Positions 8,282 to 16,910 of a stretch of DNA of 64,000 nt are shown piece after piece. This DNA comes from Corynebacterium aquilae DSM 44791 (GTDB lineage Bacteria; Actinomycetota; Actinomycetes; Mycobacteriales; Mycobacteriaceae), in the NCBI RefSeq assembly GCF_001941445.1, contig NZ_CP009245.1:953992-1017991 (forward strand). The letters are read 5' to 3'. Under the pieces are notes generated by a model. That model saw nothing but the letters and a program-made list of their open reading frames with translations, did no database searches and had not been told where the DNA came from. The translations under genes were made by a program, and so were the position numbers. Position 1 is the first letter of the stretch. Every line of letters starts with the position of its first letter.

Positions 8282-8369
8282 GGGCTCGGATCGCGCGCCG
8301 GCGTTACTGGGGCGTGATGCGAGGGACCTCCCCCAAACGGCTGTTGTGCCGGCCGGGAGGTATCGGACG

Positions 8370-8809
8370 AAAGAACAGCCTACATTTTCGAGCCGTTTAA
8401 CTGCAAGAGTCTTCTTGACTTTCGGTTGCGACGCTTGGGGACGTAAGGGTTAAAAGGCTCCGTGGACTAAAGGCCATTTCTGGCGAGTGAAACTCGCAAA
8501 TTTCCAACGGTAGTAGTTAGAAAAAATTTACTCGCGACTGGTCTTATATCGGTGGTTTACCTTGGCTATTTGTAGCTCAGTTTCTAATTGTAAACCGCTT
8601 CTTGTTTAAAACTTGAGAGATTTTTCGCATATGAATATTGGATCAGTTGATCAGGGATTTTGGCAATGTTTTTAAATCTCTAACTGGCTGTTCTGGACAT
8701 TTGTTAGTTGATCTCTGAGCTAGTTTCAGTTGTAGGCCTGAGAGCTGCAAGGAACCTGAACGCTCGATGGAGATAAGGCTACTTTAGATCTACCTTAATT
8801 AGGGTAAAG
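8370..8809. other. AT-rich intergenic region at the left edge of the island
   Basis: No plausible gene. Base composition drops sharply after about 8460 to runs such as AAAAAATTTAC and TTTTTAAATC, unlike the high-GC DNA to the left. I take this as the left boundary of horizontally acquired DNA. It must also hold the promoter of the 8810 gene. Confidence 0.5.
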
Positions 8810-9718
8810 ATGAATAATGAGCTCATGATGATTGAACGTGCAATTGACTTTGGGCGCCCACGTCGAATGCGATGCGGTCGGTGCGGATATGAAGAGCTGG
8901 TGAGCTTGCCTTGGATGGAGCGGGGCGATAGATGTCCAAAATGTGGAGTCGAATGTTCCGATGTGCTGTGTGTGCGTCCCGTGCACGCGCCTGACGATCC
9001 GGCCATCGTTGATGATCTGGTGGCAAGGATGTGCTGGTATCACACGAGTACTGTTCCGAACTGGCCACAAAAGAATTTCGACCCGCTAAAAGATGTTGGT
9101 GCTGATTACTACGATGATTTGGTCAAAACAATAGGTCGACGTGAAGCGGGTATTTGGCTAGAAAAAGAGAAGTCAAAGGCTCTTCATGTTGGCACTTATG
9201 AAGCTGCTATTGAAAATATGTTGCGTCGGATAGTGGGCCAGCCTGAGCAAAACGAACAGTTCTTCTTATACCGTGTGGTGCTGCATGCAACTGCTGGGAT
9301 TGAACCCGGTGTGCACGATGAGGAAGCGGATTTTTCTGGTGGCATGAATGCGGATGACTTGCTCACCGGCAATAACCTTATTTATCGGTATCTGAATGAG
9401 ACTGAAGATGAAGGTTCAATTTCCTTAGCTATAAAGCCAGAGGCGATCGAATCAGTGGCTGGTATTGAGATTCCATTAAAGCAGCAGCCTTCTCTGACTT
9501 CAAAGCTTGACCTTGCTGTTTTCGACGCTGGCAAGTGGATCGATGAAGGTCAAATCCCGACTTACATCAAAAAACGTTTAAAAGACAGTTATCTTCAAAG
9601 GCGTTCGGAGATGGGTGGACGGTCGAGTTCAGAGTATCTCCTAGGCTTGATTGGTCTTGTGCAAAACCCCTCGGAGGTTCTTTTGATGCTCGATAAAGCG
9701 GAGCGTCGAATGATTTAG
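8810..9718 (+). CDS. zinc-ribbon protein of unknown function, possible defence gene
   Basis: This 302-aa protein begins with a CxxC-x16-CxxC zinc ribbon (C22, C25, C42, C45). A segment around residues 76-140 has CWYHTSTVPNW and, later, KALHVGTYEAAIENM. An H-[ST] motif followed by a His-x-Gly-Thr motif is reminiscent of ADP-ribosyltransferase-like folds, but this is a pattern resemblance only, and I cannot see the remaining catalytic residues. The C-terminal part contains acidic and helical segments with no recognised domain. GGGTAAAG precedes the ATG. Codon use and AT content match the following restriction-like genes. The 450-bp gap after it makes operon membership doubtful. It may be a separate defence gene or an effector of the neighbouring system. 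Confidence 0.7.
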   Translation: MNNELMMIERAIDFGRPRRMRCGRCGYEELVSLPWMERGDRCPKCGVECSDVLCVRPVHAPDDPAIVDDLVARMCWYHTSTVPNWPQKNFDPLKDVGADYYDDLVKTIGRREAGIWLEKEKSKALHVGTYEAAIENMLRRIVGQPEQNEQFFLYRVVLHATAGIEPGVHDEEADFSGGMNADDLLTGNNLIYRYLNETEDEGSISLAIKPEAIESVAGIEIPLKQQPSLTSKLDLAVFDAGKWIDEGQIPTYIKKRLKDSYLQRRSEMGGRSSSEYLLGLIGLVQNPSEVLLMLDKAERRMI

Positions 9719-10168
9719 AGAGGCGTTTCTAAATAAAATCTTTAGATTCTCTAGCGGAAATATGCTTAGGAAACTGTTCTTCAACCTCTATTAATGAAAA
9801 AGCGAGCTGCTGGCGACAGTGAGAACCATAGCGAGCACGAACCTAAGGGGCATCTTAGTCGAGCCGATAGCGTGTGTAATACCCTGCCGCAGCTACGATT
9901 TTTGATTTTCTGTCGAAATAAACCTTGCTTTGGATGTTTCAAAAATATCGTGTTTAGCGATGTTTTGAGTCGCCCGAGACGATAGGCTAGACGGCAGCAG
10001 TTTTTCTGCTCCATGTAGTTCACTAAAGCCTGTGTTGGCTACGTGGCAGTATTCTCCGTTTGTAAAACGTGTAGCACCTTCTGGTCGCATGCAGCAAATG
10101 GTTTTCACGCGAATTGCGTTGCTAGTAAACGAAAATCTTCCCCAAAAAGAAAGACCGATGGAAGACTT
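9719..10168. other. AT-rich gap without a convincing gene
   Basis: Short overlapping reading frames occur on both strands, but none has a ribosome binding site or a recognisable product. In-frame sequence upstream of 10169 could extend the methyltransferase by 42 residues, but it is Cys/Ser/Lys-rich and lacks family similarity. Confidence 0.4.
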
Positions 10169-12853
10169 ATGGCTGCTCGACTGAGCCTTCAAGACATCGA
10201 ATCCCGTGTTGAACAGCTTTCGGGTCGTGAGGAGTACTCAAGTGAACTTATCTATGACTTGTTGCTGGCTTACGGTAAGCCAAAATCAACAGTTACGCGA
10301 TTGCGTAAAGGGGATACCAACGTCGCAAGCGATCCGACTTCTGACGTCCTGCTGAAGAACGTTGTGGATTTTCGAGTTACCGACAGCAATCTAATGAGTG
10401 CTGTCACGATGCTTAAGGAAGATCCAGAGGTGCAGCGGTTTAGTCCGCGGTTTGTCATAGCAACAGATTTGAAAGAGCTAAGCGCTATCGATATGCGTAC
10501 AGGAGAATCCCTGTTGACTCCTGTAAAAGAAATTGACCAGCATTTTTCCTTCTTCCTCCCTTGGGCCGGGATGGAAAAGACACAGTTCATTTCGGAGGCG
10601 CATGCCGACATCAAGGCTGCTGAGCGCATGGGGAAGCTGTTTGATGAGCTTCACAAAGCAAACCCTGAGATGCTGAAAGTGGAAGGCGGGCGTCATGCGT
10701 TAAATGTGTTCTTTACACGGCTACTTTTTTGTTTCTTCGCGGAAGACACAGGGATTTTTGAGGCCAATCAGTTCACGAATGCGCTGGCCTCTCATACGCT
10801 AGAAGACGGCTCCGATACTGCGCAGATGCTTGCGCGTATTTTCTTGGCGCTTGATACTGCTCGCCCTGAAGATAAACCCAGTTATCTGAGGAGATTCCCA
10901 TATGTCAATGGTCAATTGTTTACGGTTCGTGAACATGAAATAATTCCTGAATTCACTTCGAAAGCGCGCCAAATGCTAATCGAGCTAGGCACTCTAAAGT
11001 GGGAGGAAATCAATCCGGATATTTTTGGGTCGATGTTCCAGACTATCGTCAGCACTCAAAAACGATCCGATTTGGGACAGCACTATACCTCGGTACCCAA
11101 CATTTTGAAAACCATTGAGCCACTATTCATGGATGCATTGCGCGACGAGTACCGACGGAGTATCGACAGTTCCAAACGGCTTGAGAAGTTGCTGGATCGC
11201 ATAAGTGAGATCAAGATATTCGACCCTGCCTGTGGGACAGGTAATTTCCTTGTTATTGCATATAAAGAATTGCGACGACTGGAACATTCTATCCTTGAGC
11301 GCATGGCCGAGCTGGATTCTAGGCATCAAGTACTTTTTACATCATCACGAATCAACATTCAAAACTTCTATGGAATTGAAATAGAAGACGTTGCGGCTGA
11401 AATTGCTGTTCTCTCATTGTGGATTGCCAAGCATCAAATGAATGTTGAATTCAAAGATAAGTTCGGCGTTGAAATCCCCTTAATTCCGCTTAGGGAGGCG
11501 GGGCATATTGTTTCAAAAAACGCCTGTCGTATCGACTGGAATGATGTTTGCCCCAACGAGGAAGGGGGTGAAATCTACCTTATTGGAAATCCTCCCTATA
11601 AAGGCGGGAAGTCAGCTCCGAAAAAGCTCAAAGAGGATTATCCGTTCGTATTTCAAGGTAGGCCTTATTCGAAAAATCTCGACTATATTGCGTTGTGGTT
11701 CATAAAAGGAGCTGAATATATTGCGAAAAGTTCAGCAAAATTATCTTTTGTAACCACAAATTCTGTTGCGCAAGGTGAGCATGTTTCTTTGATGTTCCCT
11801 TACATTTTCAGTCTTGGTCTTGAGATTGGATATGCTTACACGTCTTTCAAATGGTCAAATAATGCAAAGCGGAACGCAGGGGTGACGGTTGCAGTAATTT
11901 CATTGCAGGCGAAGACTGGAGGGCCGAAGCGAATTTACACGGATGGAGCGTATAGGGAGGTTAGTCAAATTAATGGCTACCTTGCTGCGGGGCCGCATAT
12001 CTACGTAAAACCCGCCCGGCGCCACACCTCGCCTTCAATGCCGCCTATGTGTCTCGGGTCAATGCCGAAAGATGGGGGAAATCTAATTCTCACAAGGGAA
12101 GAGAAAAATGATCTCTTGCGAAAATGGCCCAATCTTGCATATCTCGTGAAGGGGTTTGTTGGCGGGGCGGAATTTATTAAAGGGTTGGAACGTTTCTGCT
12201 TGTGGATTTCTGATGAGCAACTTGAAGCGGTTAGTTCTGTGCCGGAAATTCAAGAGCGCTTCGATCGTGTTAGGGAATACAGGATGGAAAGCGCCGCTCA
12301 GAGTACAGTAGATTACGCTATTTACCCAAATAGATTTAAGCAAATTTCCTATCGCCCTACGGATTCAATTATTTTCCCACGGGTATCGTCCGAACGGCGT
12401 GAATATATTCCGATTGGATACTTGGAATGCGATGTAGTTATTGGTGATTCAGCCAATGCAATCTACGACGCTGAGCCGTGGCTTTTTGCTTTGCTGACCT
12501 CTCGAATGCATATGGTCTGGGCGCGGGCGGTTGGGGGTCAATTGGAAACACGATTTAGGTACTCGAATACGCTAGTCTATAACAATTTCCCTGTTCCTCC
12601 GTTGTCTGATGAGGCGAAGGTAGAACTGGCCGACGCTGCATTTCGAGTATTGGACGTTCGTGAGTATCACTGTGAATGCACTTTGGCTGAACTTTACGAT
12701 CCTGAAGAGATGCCGATTGACCTCCGTGAGGCTCACCAACAGGTTGATCTGTTAGTTGATTCGTTGTATTCCAAACGTGTTTTCACCTCTGACGAGGAAC
12801 GCTTGACTAGATTGTTTGCCCTATATGAGGAAATGGGCGAGAAAGAACACTAG
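10169..12853 (+). CDS. N6-adenine DNA methyltransferase, MmeI/YeeA-like
   Basis: This 894-aa protein resembles the large class I adenine methyltransferases related to MmeI/YeeA. An N-terminal domain (to ~residue 130) contains VDFRVTDSNLM and FFLPWAGMEK. A helical connector with LLFCFFAEDTGIF is at ~185. The SAM motif DPACGTGNFL is at ~352, and the catalytic motif IGNPPYKGG (NPPY) is at ~472. A C-terminal half follows, probably carrying the target-recognition domain, with the family motif TRFRYSNTLVYNNFPVP at ~795. I chose the ATG at 10169 because GGAAG lies five bases upstream and the domain starts immediately after. I see no intact PD-(D/E)xK nuclease motif in the N-terminal domain, so it is probably modification-only. 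Cleavage would come from the helicase and GIY-YIG proteins encoded directly downstream. Codon use is AT-rich compared with the rest of the window. Confidence 0.85.
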   Translation: MAARLSLQDIESRVEQLSGREEYSSELIYDLLLAYGKPKSTVTRLRKGDTNVASDPTSDVLLKNVVDFRVTDSNLMSAVTMLKEDPEVQRFSPRFVIATDLKELSAIDMRTGESLLTPVKEIDQHFSFFLPWAGMEKTQFISEAHADIKAAERMGKLFDELHKANPEMLKVEGGRHALNVFFTRLLFCFFAEDTGIFEANQFTNALASHTLEDGSDTAQMLARIFLALDTARPEDKPSYLRRFPYVNGQLFTVREHEIIPEFTSKARQMLIELGTLKWEEINPDIFGSMFQTIVSTQKRSDLGQHYTSVPNILKTIEPLFMDALRDEYRRSIDSSKRLEKLLDRISEIKIFDPACGTGNFLVIAYKELRRLEHSILERMAELDSRHQVLFTSSRINIQNFYGIEIEDVAAEIAVLSLWIAKHQMNVEFKDKFGVEIPLIPLREAGHIVSKNACRIDWNDVCPNEEGGEIYLIGNPPYKGGKSAPKKLKEDYPFVFQGRPYSKNLDYIALWFIKGAEYIAKSSAKLSFVTTNSVAQGEHVSLMFPYIFSLGLEIGYAYTSFKWSNNAKRNAGVTVAVISLQAKTGGPKRIYTDGAYREVSQINGYLAAGPHIYVKPARRHTSPSMPPMCLGSMPKDGGNLILTREEKNDLLRKWPNLAYLVKGFVGGAEFIKGLERFCLWISDEQLEAVSSVPEIQERFDRVREYRMESAAQSTVDYAIYPNRFKQISYRPTDSIIFPRVSSERREYIPIGYLECDVVIGDSANAIYDAEPWLFALLTSRMHMVWARAVGGQLETRFRYSNTLVYNNFPVPPLSDEAKVELADAAFRVLDVREYHCECTLAELYDPEEMPIDLREAHQQVDLLVDSLYSKRVFTSDEERLTRLFALYEEMGEKEH

Positions 12854-12870
12854 TTTTTTCTACAGAACGA

Positions 12871-14928
12871 ATGGGTAAAATGATGAGTATTATGGGTAAG
12901 ACGGAAAACATAGTCGACGTAGTTTACGATCGAACTGGGCGCTCGGTAAACACCAACGAACTGGGAATGCGCGAGATGCAAGCTCGCGCTTTCGAAGCCC
13001 GACTGTCCCAGTATTTGCTCATTAAAGCGCCTCCGGCATCTGGAAAATCCCGGGCGTTAATGTTTATCGCATTAGACAAGCTTTATAACCAGCGCCGACG
13101 AAAAGTCATCGTTGCTGTTCCTGAAAAATCAATCGGGGGTTCGTTTAAGAACACCGGGCTTGTTTCGAATGGTTTCTTCGCTGACTGGGATGTCAAGCCT
13201 TGGAACAATCTGTGCGATGCGGGATCTTCGAAAAGTAAGGTGGAACAGTTCGTATCATTCCTTAAGCCTGCGCCTGATGGCCCCAATGATGCGATCCTGG
13301 TGTGTACGCATGCCACGCTGAGATTTGCGTTTGAGAAGCTCGCTCCGAGTGATTTTGATGGCTGCGTATTGGCTATCGATGAATTTCACCACGTGTCGGC
13401 TGACACAGACGACAATCGCTTGGGAGCCCTGCTCGCTGAAGTGATGAGAGGCTCTGATTGCCATATCGTGGCAATGACGGGTTCTTACTTCCGTGGTGAC
13501 ACGGTGCCGGTGCTGCTGCCTGAGGTAGAAGAAAAGTTCACACATGTCACCTTCAACTATTATGACCAGCTCAATGGTTATCGTTACTTGAAGTCCCTCG
13601 GTATTGGGCATCACTTCTATCAGGGGCGGTACCTGGATGCTATCAGCGAGGTATTGGATCTCGACAAGAAGACCATCATTCACATCCCGAGCGTGAACTC
13701 TGGCGAGTCTACAAAGGACAAACTCGAGGAAGTTGGGCACATCCTCGACGTCATCGCCGGCGCAGAGGATCCCGGCGCATCCGCGGTTGTGGAGCGTGAA
13801 CCTGAAAGCGGAATCCTACTGGTTCGCAATGAGCAACTCGGGCGAACACTTCGAGTGGCAGATTTGGTTGATGATACTGATCAGAAGCGCCGTGCGAAGC
13901 TCCTGGAGTACCTTCAGGACGCCGCAGAGAACCGTGACGCAGTGGACATCATTATTGCTCTCGGTATGGCTAAGGAAGGTTTTGACTGGCCTTTCGCGGA
14001 GCATGCCCTCACCGTTGGGTATCGAGCATCCCTAACCGAAGTTATTCAGATCATTGGTCGTGTGACTCGCGATAGTGAGGGGAAACGGCACGCACAGTTC
14101 ACTAACCTCATCGCTGAACCTGAAGCGTCTCAAGACGATGTGACTGCATCGGTTAACAATATGTTGAAAGCTATTACTGCGTCTTTGCTGATGGAGCAGG
14201 TTCTTGCCCCGAATTTCACCTTCAAAGCAAAGAAGCCGTCGGGGGATGAAACGAAAGATAATCCTGGCACATTGCGTATTGCTGGTTTTAAGGAACCTAA
14301 GACAGCTCAAGGAAAGCAAATTGTGCTAGATGGGCTCACTGATATCAAAGCGCATCTTTTGCAAGATCCTAATTTTGCGAAAGCGGCAATGAGTCCGGAC
14401 GTCCAACCGGAAATGATCACAAAGGTTCTGATTCCGAAAATCGTACGAGAGAAATACCCGACTCTGCCTGAAGAAGACGTACTGGCGGTTGCGCAGCATG
14501 TTGTCGTGGATGCGGTTGTGAAGAAGAGCAATATCACTCAAGTTGGTGAGGATCGTTTTATAAAAATGGCCGCCAGATTCGTCAACATTGATGATCTCAA
14601 TATCAATCTGATTGAGTCGATTAATCCCTTCCAAAAGGCATACGAAGTGCTGTCGCGGTCAGTAACTCCAAACGTGCTTCGTCTTATTCGCGATGAAATA
14701 GATGTAACGAAGATTGATGTAACCGAAGAAGAAGCCCGCGTCGAGTTACCTCGAATTACTCAGGCGATGAAGAATCGACCAGGCTGGAGACCAGACAAGA
14801 ATAGTGAGGATCCGCGCGAAGTTCGCGATGCAGAAATTGTGCTCTACATGCAGCACCGGATCCGGCAGCGAGAAGCTCAACGACGTGCTGCTGCTGTGGA
14901 AAACAGTTCTTTGAGTGCGGAGAAATAG
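12871..14928 (+). CDS. SF2 DEAD/DEAH-type helicase of restriction-like system
   Basis: This 685-aa helicase carries Walker A APPASGKSR (~residue 52), motif II IDEFHH (~170), motif III MTGSYF (~203), and in RecA domain 2 ALGMAKEGFDWP and IGRVTRDSEGK (motifs V and VI, ~360-400). The last 270 residues are helical and acidic with no known domain, and may bind partners. Four closely spaced Met codons (12871-12892) leave the exact start open. It begins 17 bp after the methyltransferase stop and ends 4 bp before the nuclease start, so the three genes look like one operon. By analogy to split ATP-dependent restriction enzymes such as CglI of C. glutamicum (separate helicase and nuclease subunits), it probably translocates DNA to activate the nuclease. 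This is an inference. Confidence 0.85.
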   Translation: MGKMMSIMGKTENIVDVVYDRTGRSVNTNELGMREMQARAFEARLSQYLLIKAPPASGKSRALMFIALDKLYNQRRRKVIVAVPEKSIGGSFKNTGLVSNGFFADWDVKPWNNLCDAGSSKSKVEQFVSFLKPAPDGPNDAILVCTHATLRFAFEKLAPSDFDGCVLAIDEFHHVSADTDDNRLGALLAEVMRGSDCHIVAMTGSYFRGDTVPVLLPEVEEKFTHVTFNYYDQLNGYRYLKSLGIGHHFYQGRYLDAISEVLDLDKKTIIHIPSVNSGESTKDKLEEVGHILDVIAGAEDPGASAVVEREPESGILLVRNEQLGRTLRVADLVDDTDQKRRAKLLEYLQDAAENRDAVDIIIALGMAKEGFDWPFAEHALTVGYRASLTEVIQIIGRVTRDSEGKRHAQFTNLIAEPEASQDDVTASVNNMLKAITASLLMEQVLAPNFTFKAKKPSGDETKDNPGTLRIAGFKEPKTAQGKQIVLDGLTDIKAHLLQDPNFAKAAMSPDVQPEMITKVLIPKIVREKYPTLPEEDVLAVAQHVVVDAVVKKSNITQVGEDRFIKMAARFVNIDDLNINLIESINPFQKAYEVLSRSVTPNVLRLIRDEIDVTKIDVTEEEARVELPRITQAMKNRPGWRPDKNSEDPREVRDAEIVLYMQHRIRQREAQRRAAAVENSSLSAEK

Positions 14929-14932
14929 ACGC

Positions 14933-16150
14933 GTGGCTAAGAAGTTTAACCGTAACCGCCCGGATAAGCCGGTAGAAACCGATGATTTTCTCGATTCTTT
15001 CAGCGCGGAAGATCTTGAGTTTTTCCGTGAGCCAGAGAAACCGTTACCGGTAACGAGTGTTGACCGTCTGGAGCGTGCTTTCCAGGAGATTGTTGAGTTT
15101 CGACGTTTACATGGGAGGTTGCCGTCTGCAGAGACGCGCGAGATAGCTGAACGGAAGCTCGGCGCACGTCTTGCTGGGATCCTTGCTAGCCATAGGAAGC
15201 TCGAAGCGCTTCGCCCTCTCGACACAGAGTTCGGCCTGCTAACTCCGACGGAATCCTTTGAAACCTTTGATGAATTGTTGGAATCTGATTGCTTATCTGA
15301 TCTGGTTTCAGATGACGACGCGGATATCTTTGATGTATCGACTTTGCCTGAGGTAGCGACGAGAAATTCACAACCGGGTGACATCGAAAGACGGAAGAAA
15401 TGCCCGGATTTTGAGACCTTTGCCCCACTTTTCAAGCGTATGCATGAGCAACTTGCAGACGGTTCGATGCGGCTTGTGCCGGAGTCCAGCATTACTGCAA
15501 TCGTGCCTGGAGCTTACCTCGTTGTTGGAGGAGTAATGGTATTTATCGCGGAGGTCAAGGAACCTGAATACAAGGTCATGAATGGCAAGGAGGTCAAGCG
15601 TGAAAGAATGCGAGTGATCTTCGAAAACGGTACAGAATCCGCAATGTATCGCCAGTCTCTAGCAGTTCGACTAGGTTTGCAAGAAGGGAAGCGGGCAGTG
15701 CCTTCGGTCCTGGATTCCTTACTTGTCGGAGATGATGACGTTCTGACAGGTAACATTTATGTTTTGCGCTCGTTGAGTGAAAAAACAGAGATCACCTCAA
15801 TTCCGAACTTGTATAAAGTTGGGTTTTCTAGAGGTTCGGTGGAGAAAAGAATTGCTAACGCGAAGCGCGAGCCAACCTATTTGATGGCTCCTGTAGAAGT
15901 GGTTGCAACCTACCAGACCTACAATTTGAAGACCTCAGCGCTAGAACACCTTCTCCACAGAGTTTTTGCGATGGTGAAGTTGGATGTGACGATCATCGGA
16001 CTCGATGGGAAGGCGCACCATCCTTCAGAGTGGTTTAGCGTTCCCTTTCCTGTTCTTGATCAAGCTATTGAGGCCATCATTGATGGCTCCATCGTGAACC
16101 TGTCCTATGATCCTGAGGATCAGAAACTTATAGAACGCGACTCTGCTTAG
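14933..16150 (+). CDS. GIY-YIG nuclease, T5orf172/Mug113 type
   Basis: A 405-aa protein from the GTG at 14933, chosen because GGAGA lies nine bases upstream. A GTG at 14915 would overlap the helicase end and lacks a site. The C-terminal 120 residues match the T5orf172 subgroup of GIY-YIG nucleases. The GIY-like strand is GNIYVLRS (~273), the YIG-like strand is NLYKVGFSRGSVEKRI (~290), with Arg in the helix, then LEHLLHRVF and PSEWFSVP (~365) closing the domain. The N-terminal 270 residues are acidic, partly helical, and unfamiliar, and may bind the helicase or DNA. Position directly after the methyltransferase and helicase makes this the likely cutting subunit of one system. Confidence 0.85.
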   Translation: MAKKFNRNRPDKPVETDDFLDSFSAEDLEFFREPEKPLPVTSVDRLERAFQEIVEFRRLHGRLPSAETREIAERKLGARLAGILASHRKLEALRPLDTEFGLLTPTESFETFDELLESDCLSDLVSDDDADIFDVSTLPEVATRNSQPGDIERRKKCPDFETFAPLFKRMHEQLADGSMRLVPESSITAIVPGAYLVVGGVMVFIAEVKEPEYKVMNGKEVKRERMRVIFENGTESAMYRQSLAVRLGLQEGKRAVPSVLDSLLVGDDDVLTGNIYVLRSLSEKTEITSIPNLYKVGFSRGSVEKRIANAKREPTYLMAPVEVVATYQTYNLKTSALEHLLHRVFAMVKLDVTIIGLDGKAHHPSEWFSVPFPVLDQAIEAIIDGSIVNLSYDPEDQKLIERDSA

Positions 16151-16502
16151 CGTTGTATTGACCCTGTGTCTTCCTCGTCGTGGAGTGAGCGGTGTGAATA
16201 CGCATTCAGGATCAACGGGTTTGCACCGTTTAGAAATTTGGTTATCGAATCGACTCATCGCGAATCCACTAGCTCTTTATTAGTAGATACAGGGTAAACG
16301 TGTAGGTAGTAAGTGAAGGCTTGCGTAGGTTATCAGCGCTAGCCAGCAGAAAGCCCTATTTTTTCATCAGTTTTTTGATGCACTTTTGTTGTAGACCTGC
16401 AAGTTTTCTTTTCTTAAGAAGGGGTTCTACCCGCTTTCGTGGCGATCTCAAAGCAGAAAAGTCTTTTCGGAGTTTTCTTTTAAAAAATCCTCGTAGCGCT
16501 TC
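16151..16502. other. intergenic region between convergent genes
   Basis: No convincing gene. It is AT-rich. A CATCA / TGATG hairpin with a T-rich loop near 16363-16378 could be a weak terminator between the convergent nuclease gene and the disrupted GIY-YIG gene. Confidence 0.35.
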
Positions 16503-16697
16503 TTATTTGTCTCTATGAAAAGCATCTCGTAAAAGCGTGCCATTTTTAGTTTTCCACGTGATTTTACCGTTGCGTGAGTTTCCAGCCACAAAACGCGCGG
16601 CGGCGCTGGAGGACGTGAAAGTGATGTCTTCCCTAACAGTGCTATCTGTAACTGCGTCGCCTTGAGCAGCGCGGAGTGTATTGACGGCGGTTTCCGT
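16503..16697 (-). pseudogene. 3' part of IS-disrupted GIY-YIG/DUF4357 gene
   Basis: This fragment reads TETAVNTLRAAQGDA... then FTSSSAAARFVAGNSRNG and WKTKNGTLL, the typical C-terminal half of DUF4357 (F-x-S-x-SAAA-x-V-x-G-x-S-x-NG...W). It has no start of its own. The 5' part lies 2.7 kb away beyond an IS21-family element. Removing the IS and one copy of the ACAAG duplication joins the codons for ..LTATC to TETAV.. without any frame change, giving a protein of about 371 aa from the start at 20331. The disruption is therefore recent and otherwise clean. Confidence 0.85.
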
Positions 16698-16702
16698 ACA
16701 AG
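16698..16702. repeat. IS target-site duplication, left copy (ACAAG)
   Basis: ACAAG directly precedes the left IS end and is repeated at 19411-19415. A 5-bp duplication fits the IS21 family. Confidence 0.8.
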
Positions 16703-16748
16703 TGCAAAATCGCATCATCGGATAACGCGATTCGCACTATCTGGTAAC
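16703..16748 (+). repeat. IS left terminal inverted repeat
   Basis: It begins TGCA. Bases 16723-16748 are identical to the reverse complement of 19365-19390. Confidence 0.85.
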
Positions 16749-16910
16749 GCTCAACAACGGGGGTAATGCATCCACCGCGATGTGGGATCACGCCCGAATC
16801 AAAGGCCAAGCCCCCTGCCAAAACGTCCGGCACCCGGTTGAATGACAAGCGGCCGGTGGCGCGGCTTGTGCCACCGGTGACACGTTTGCACACCGCAAAG
16901 GACGCTCATC

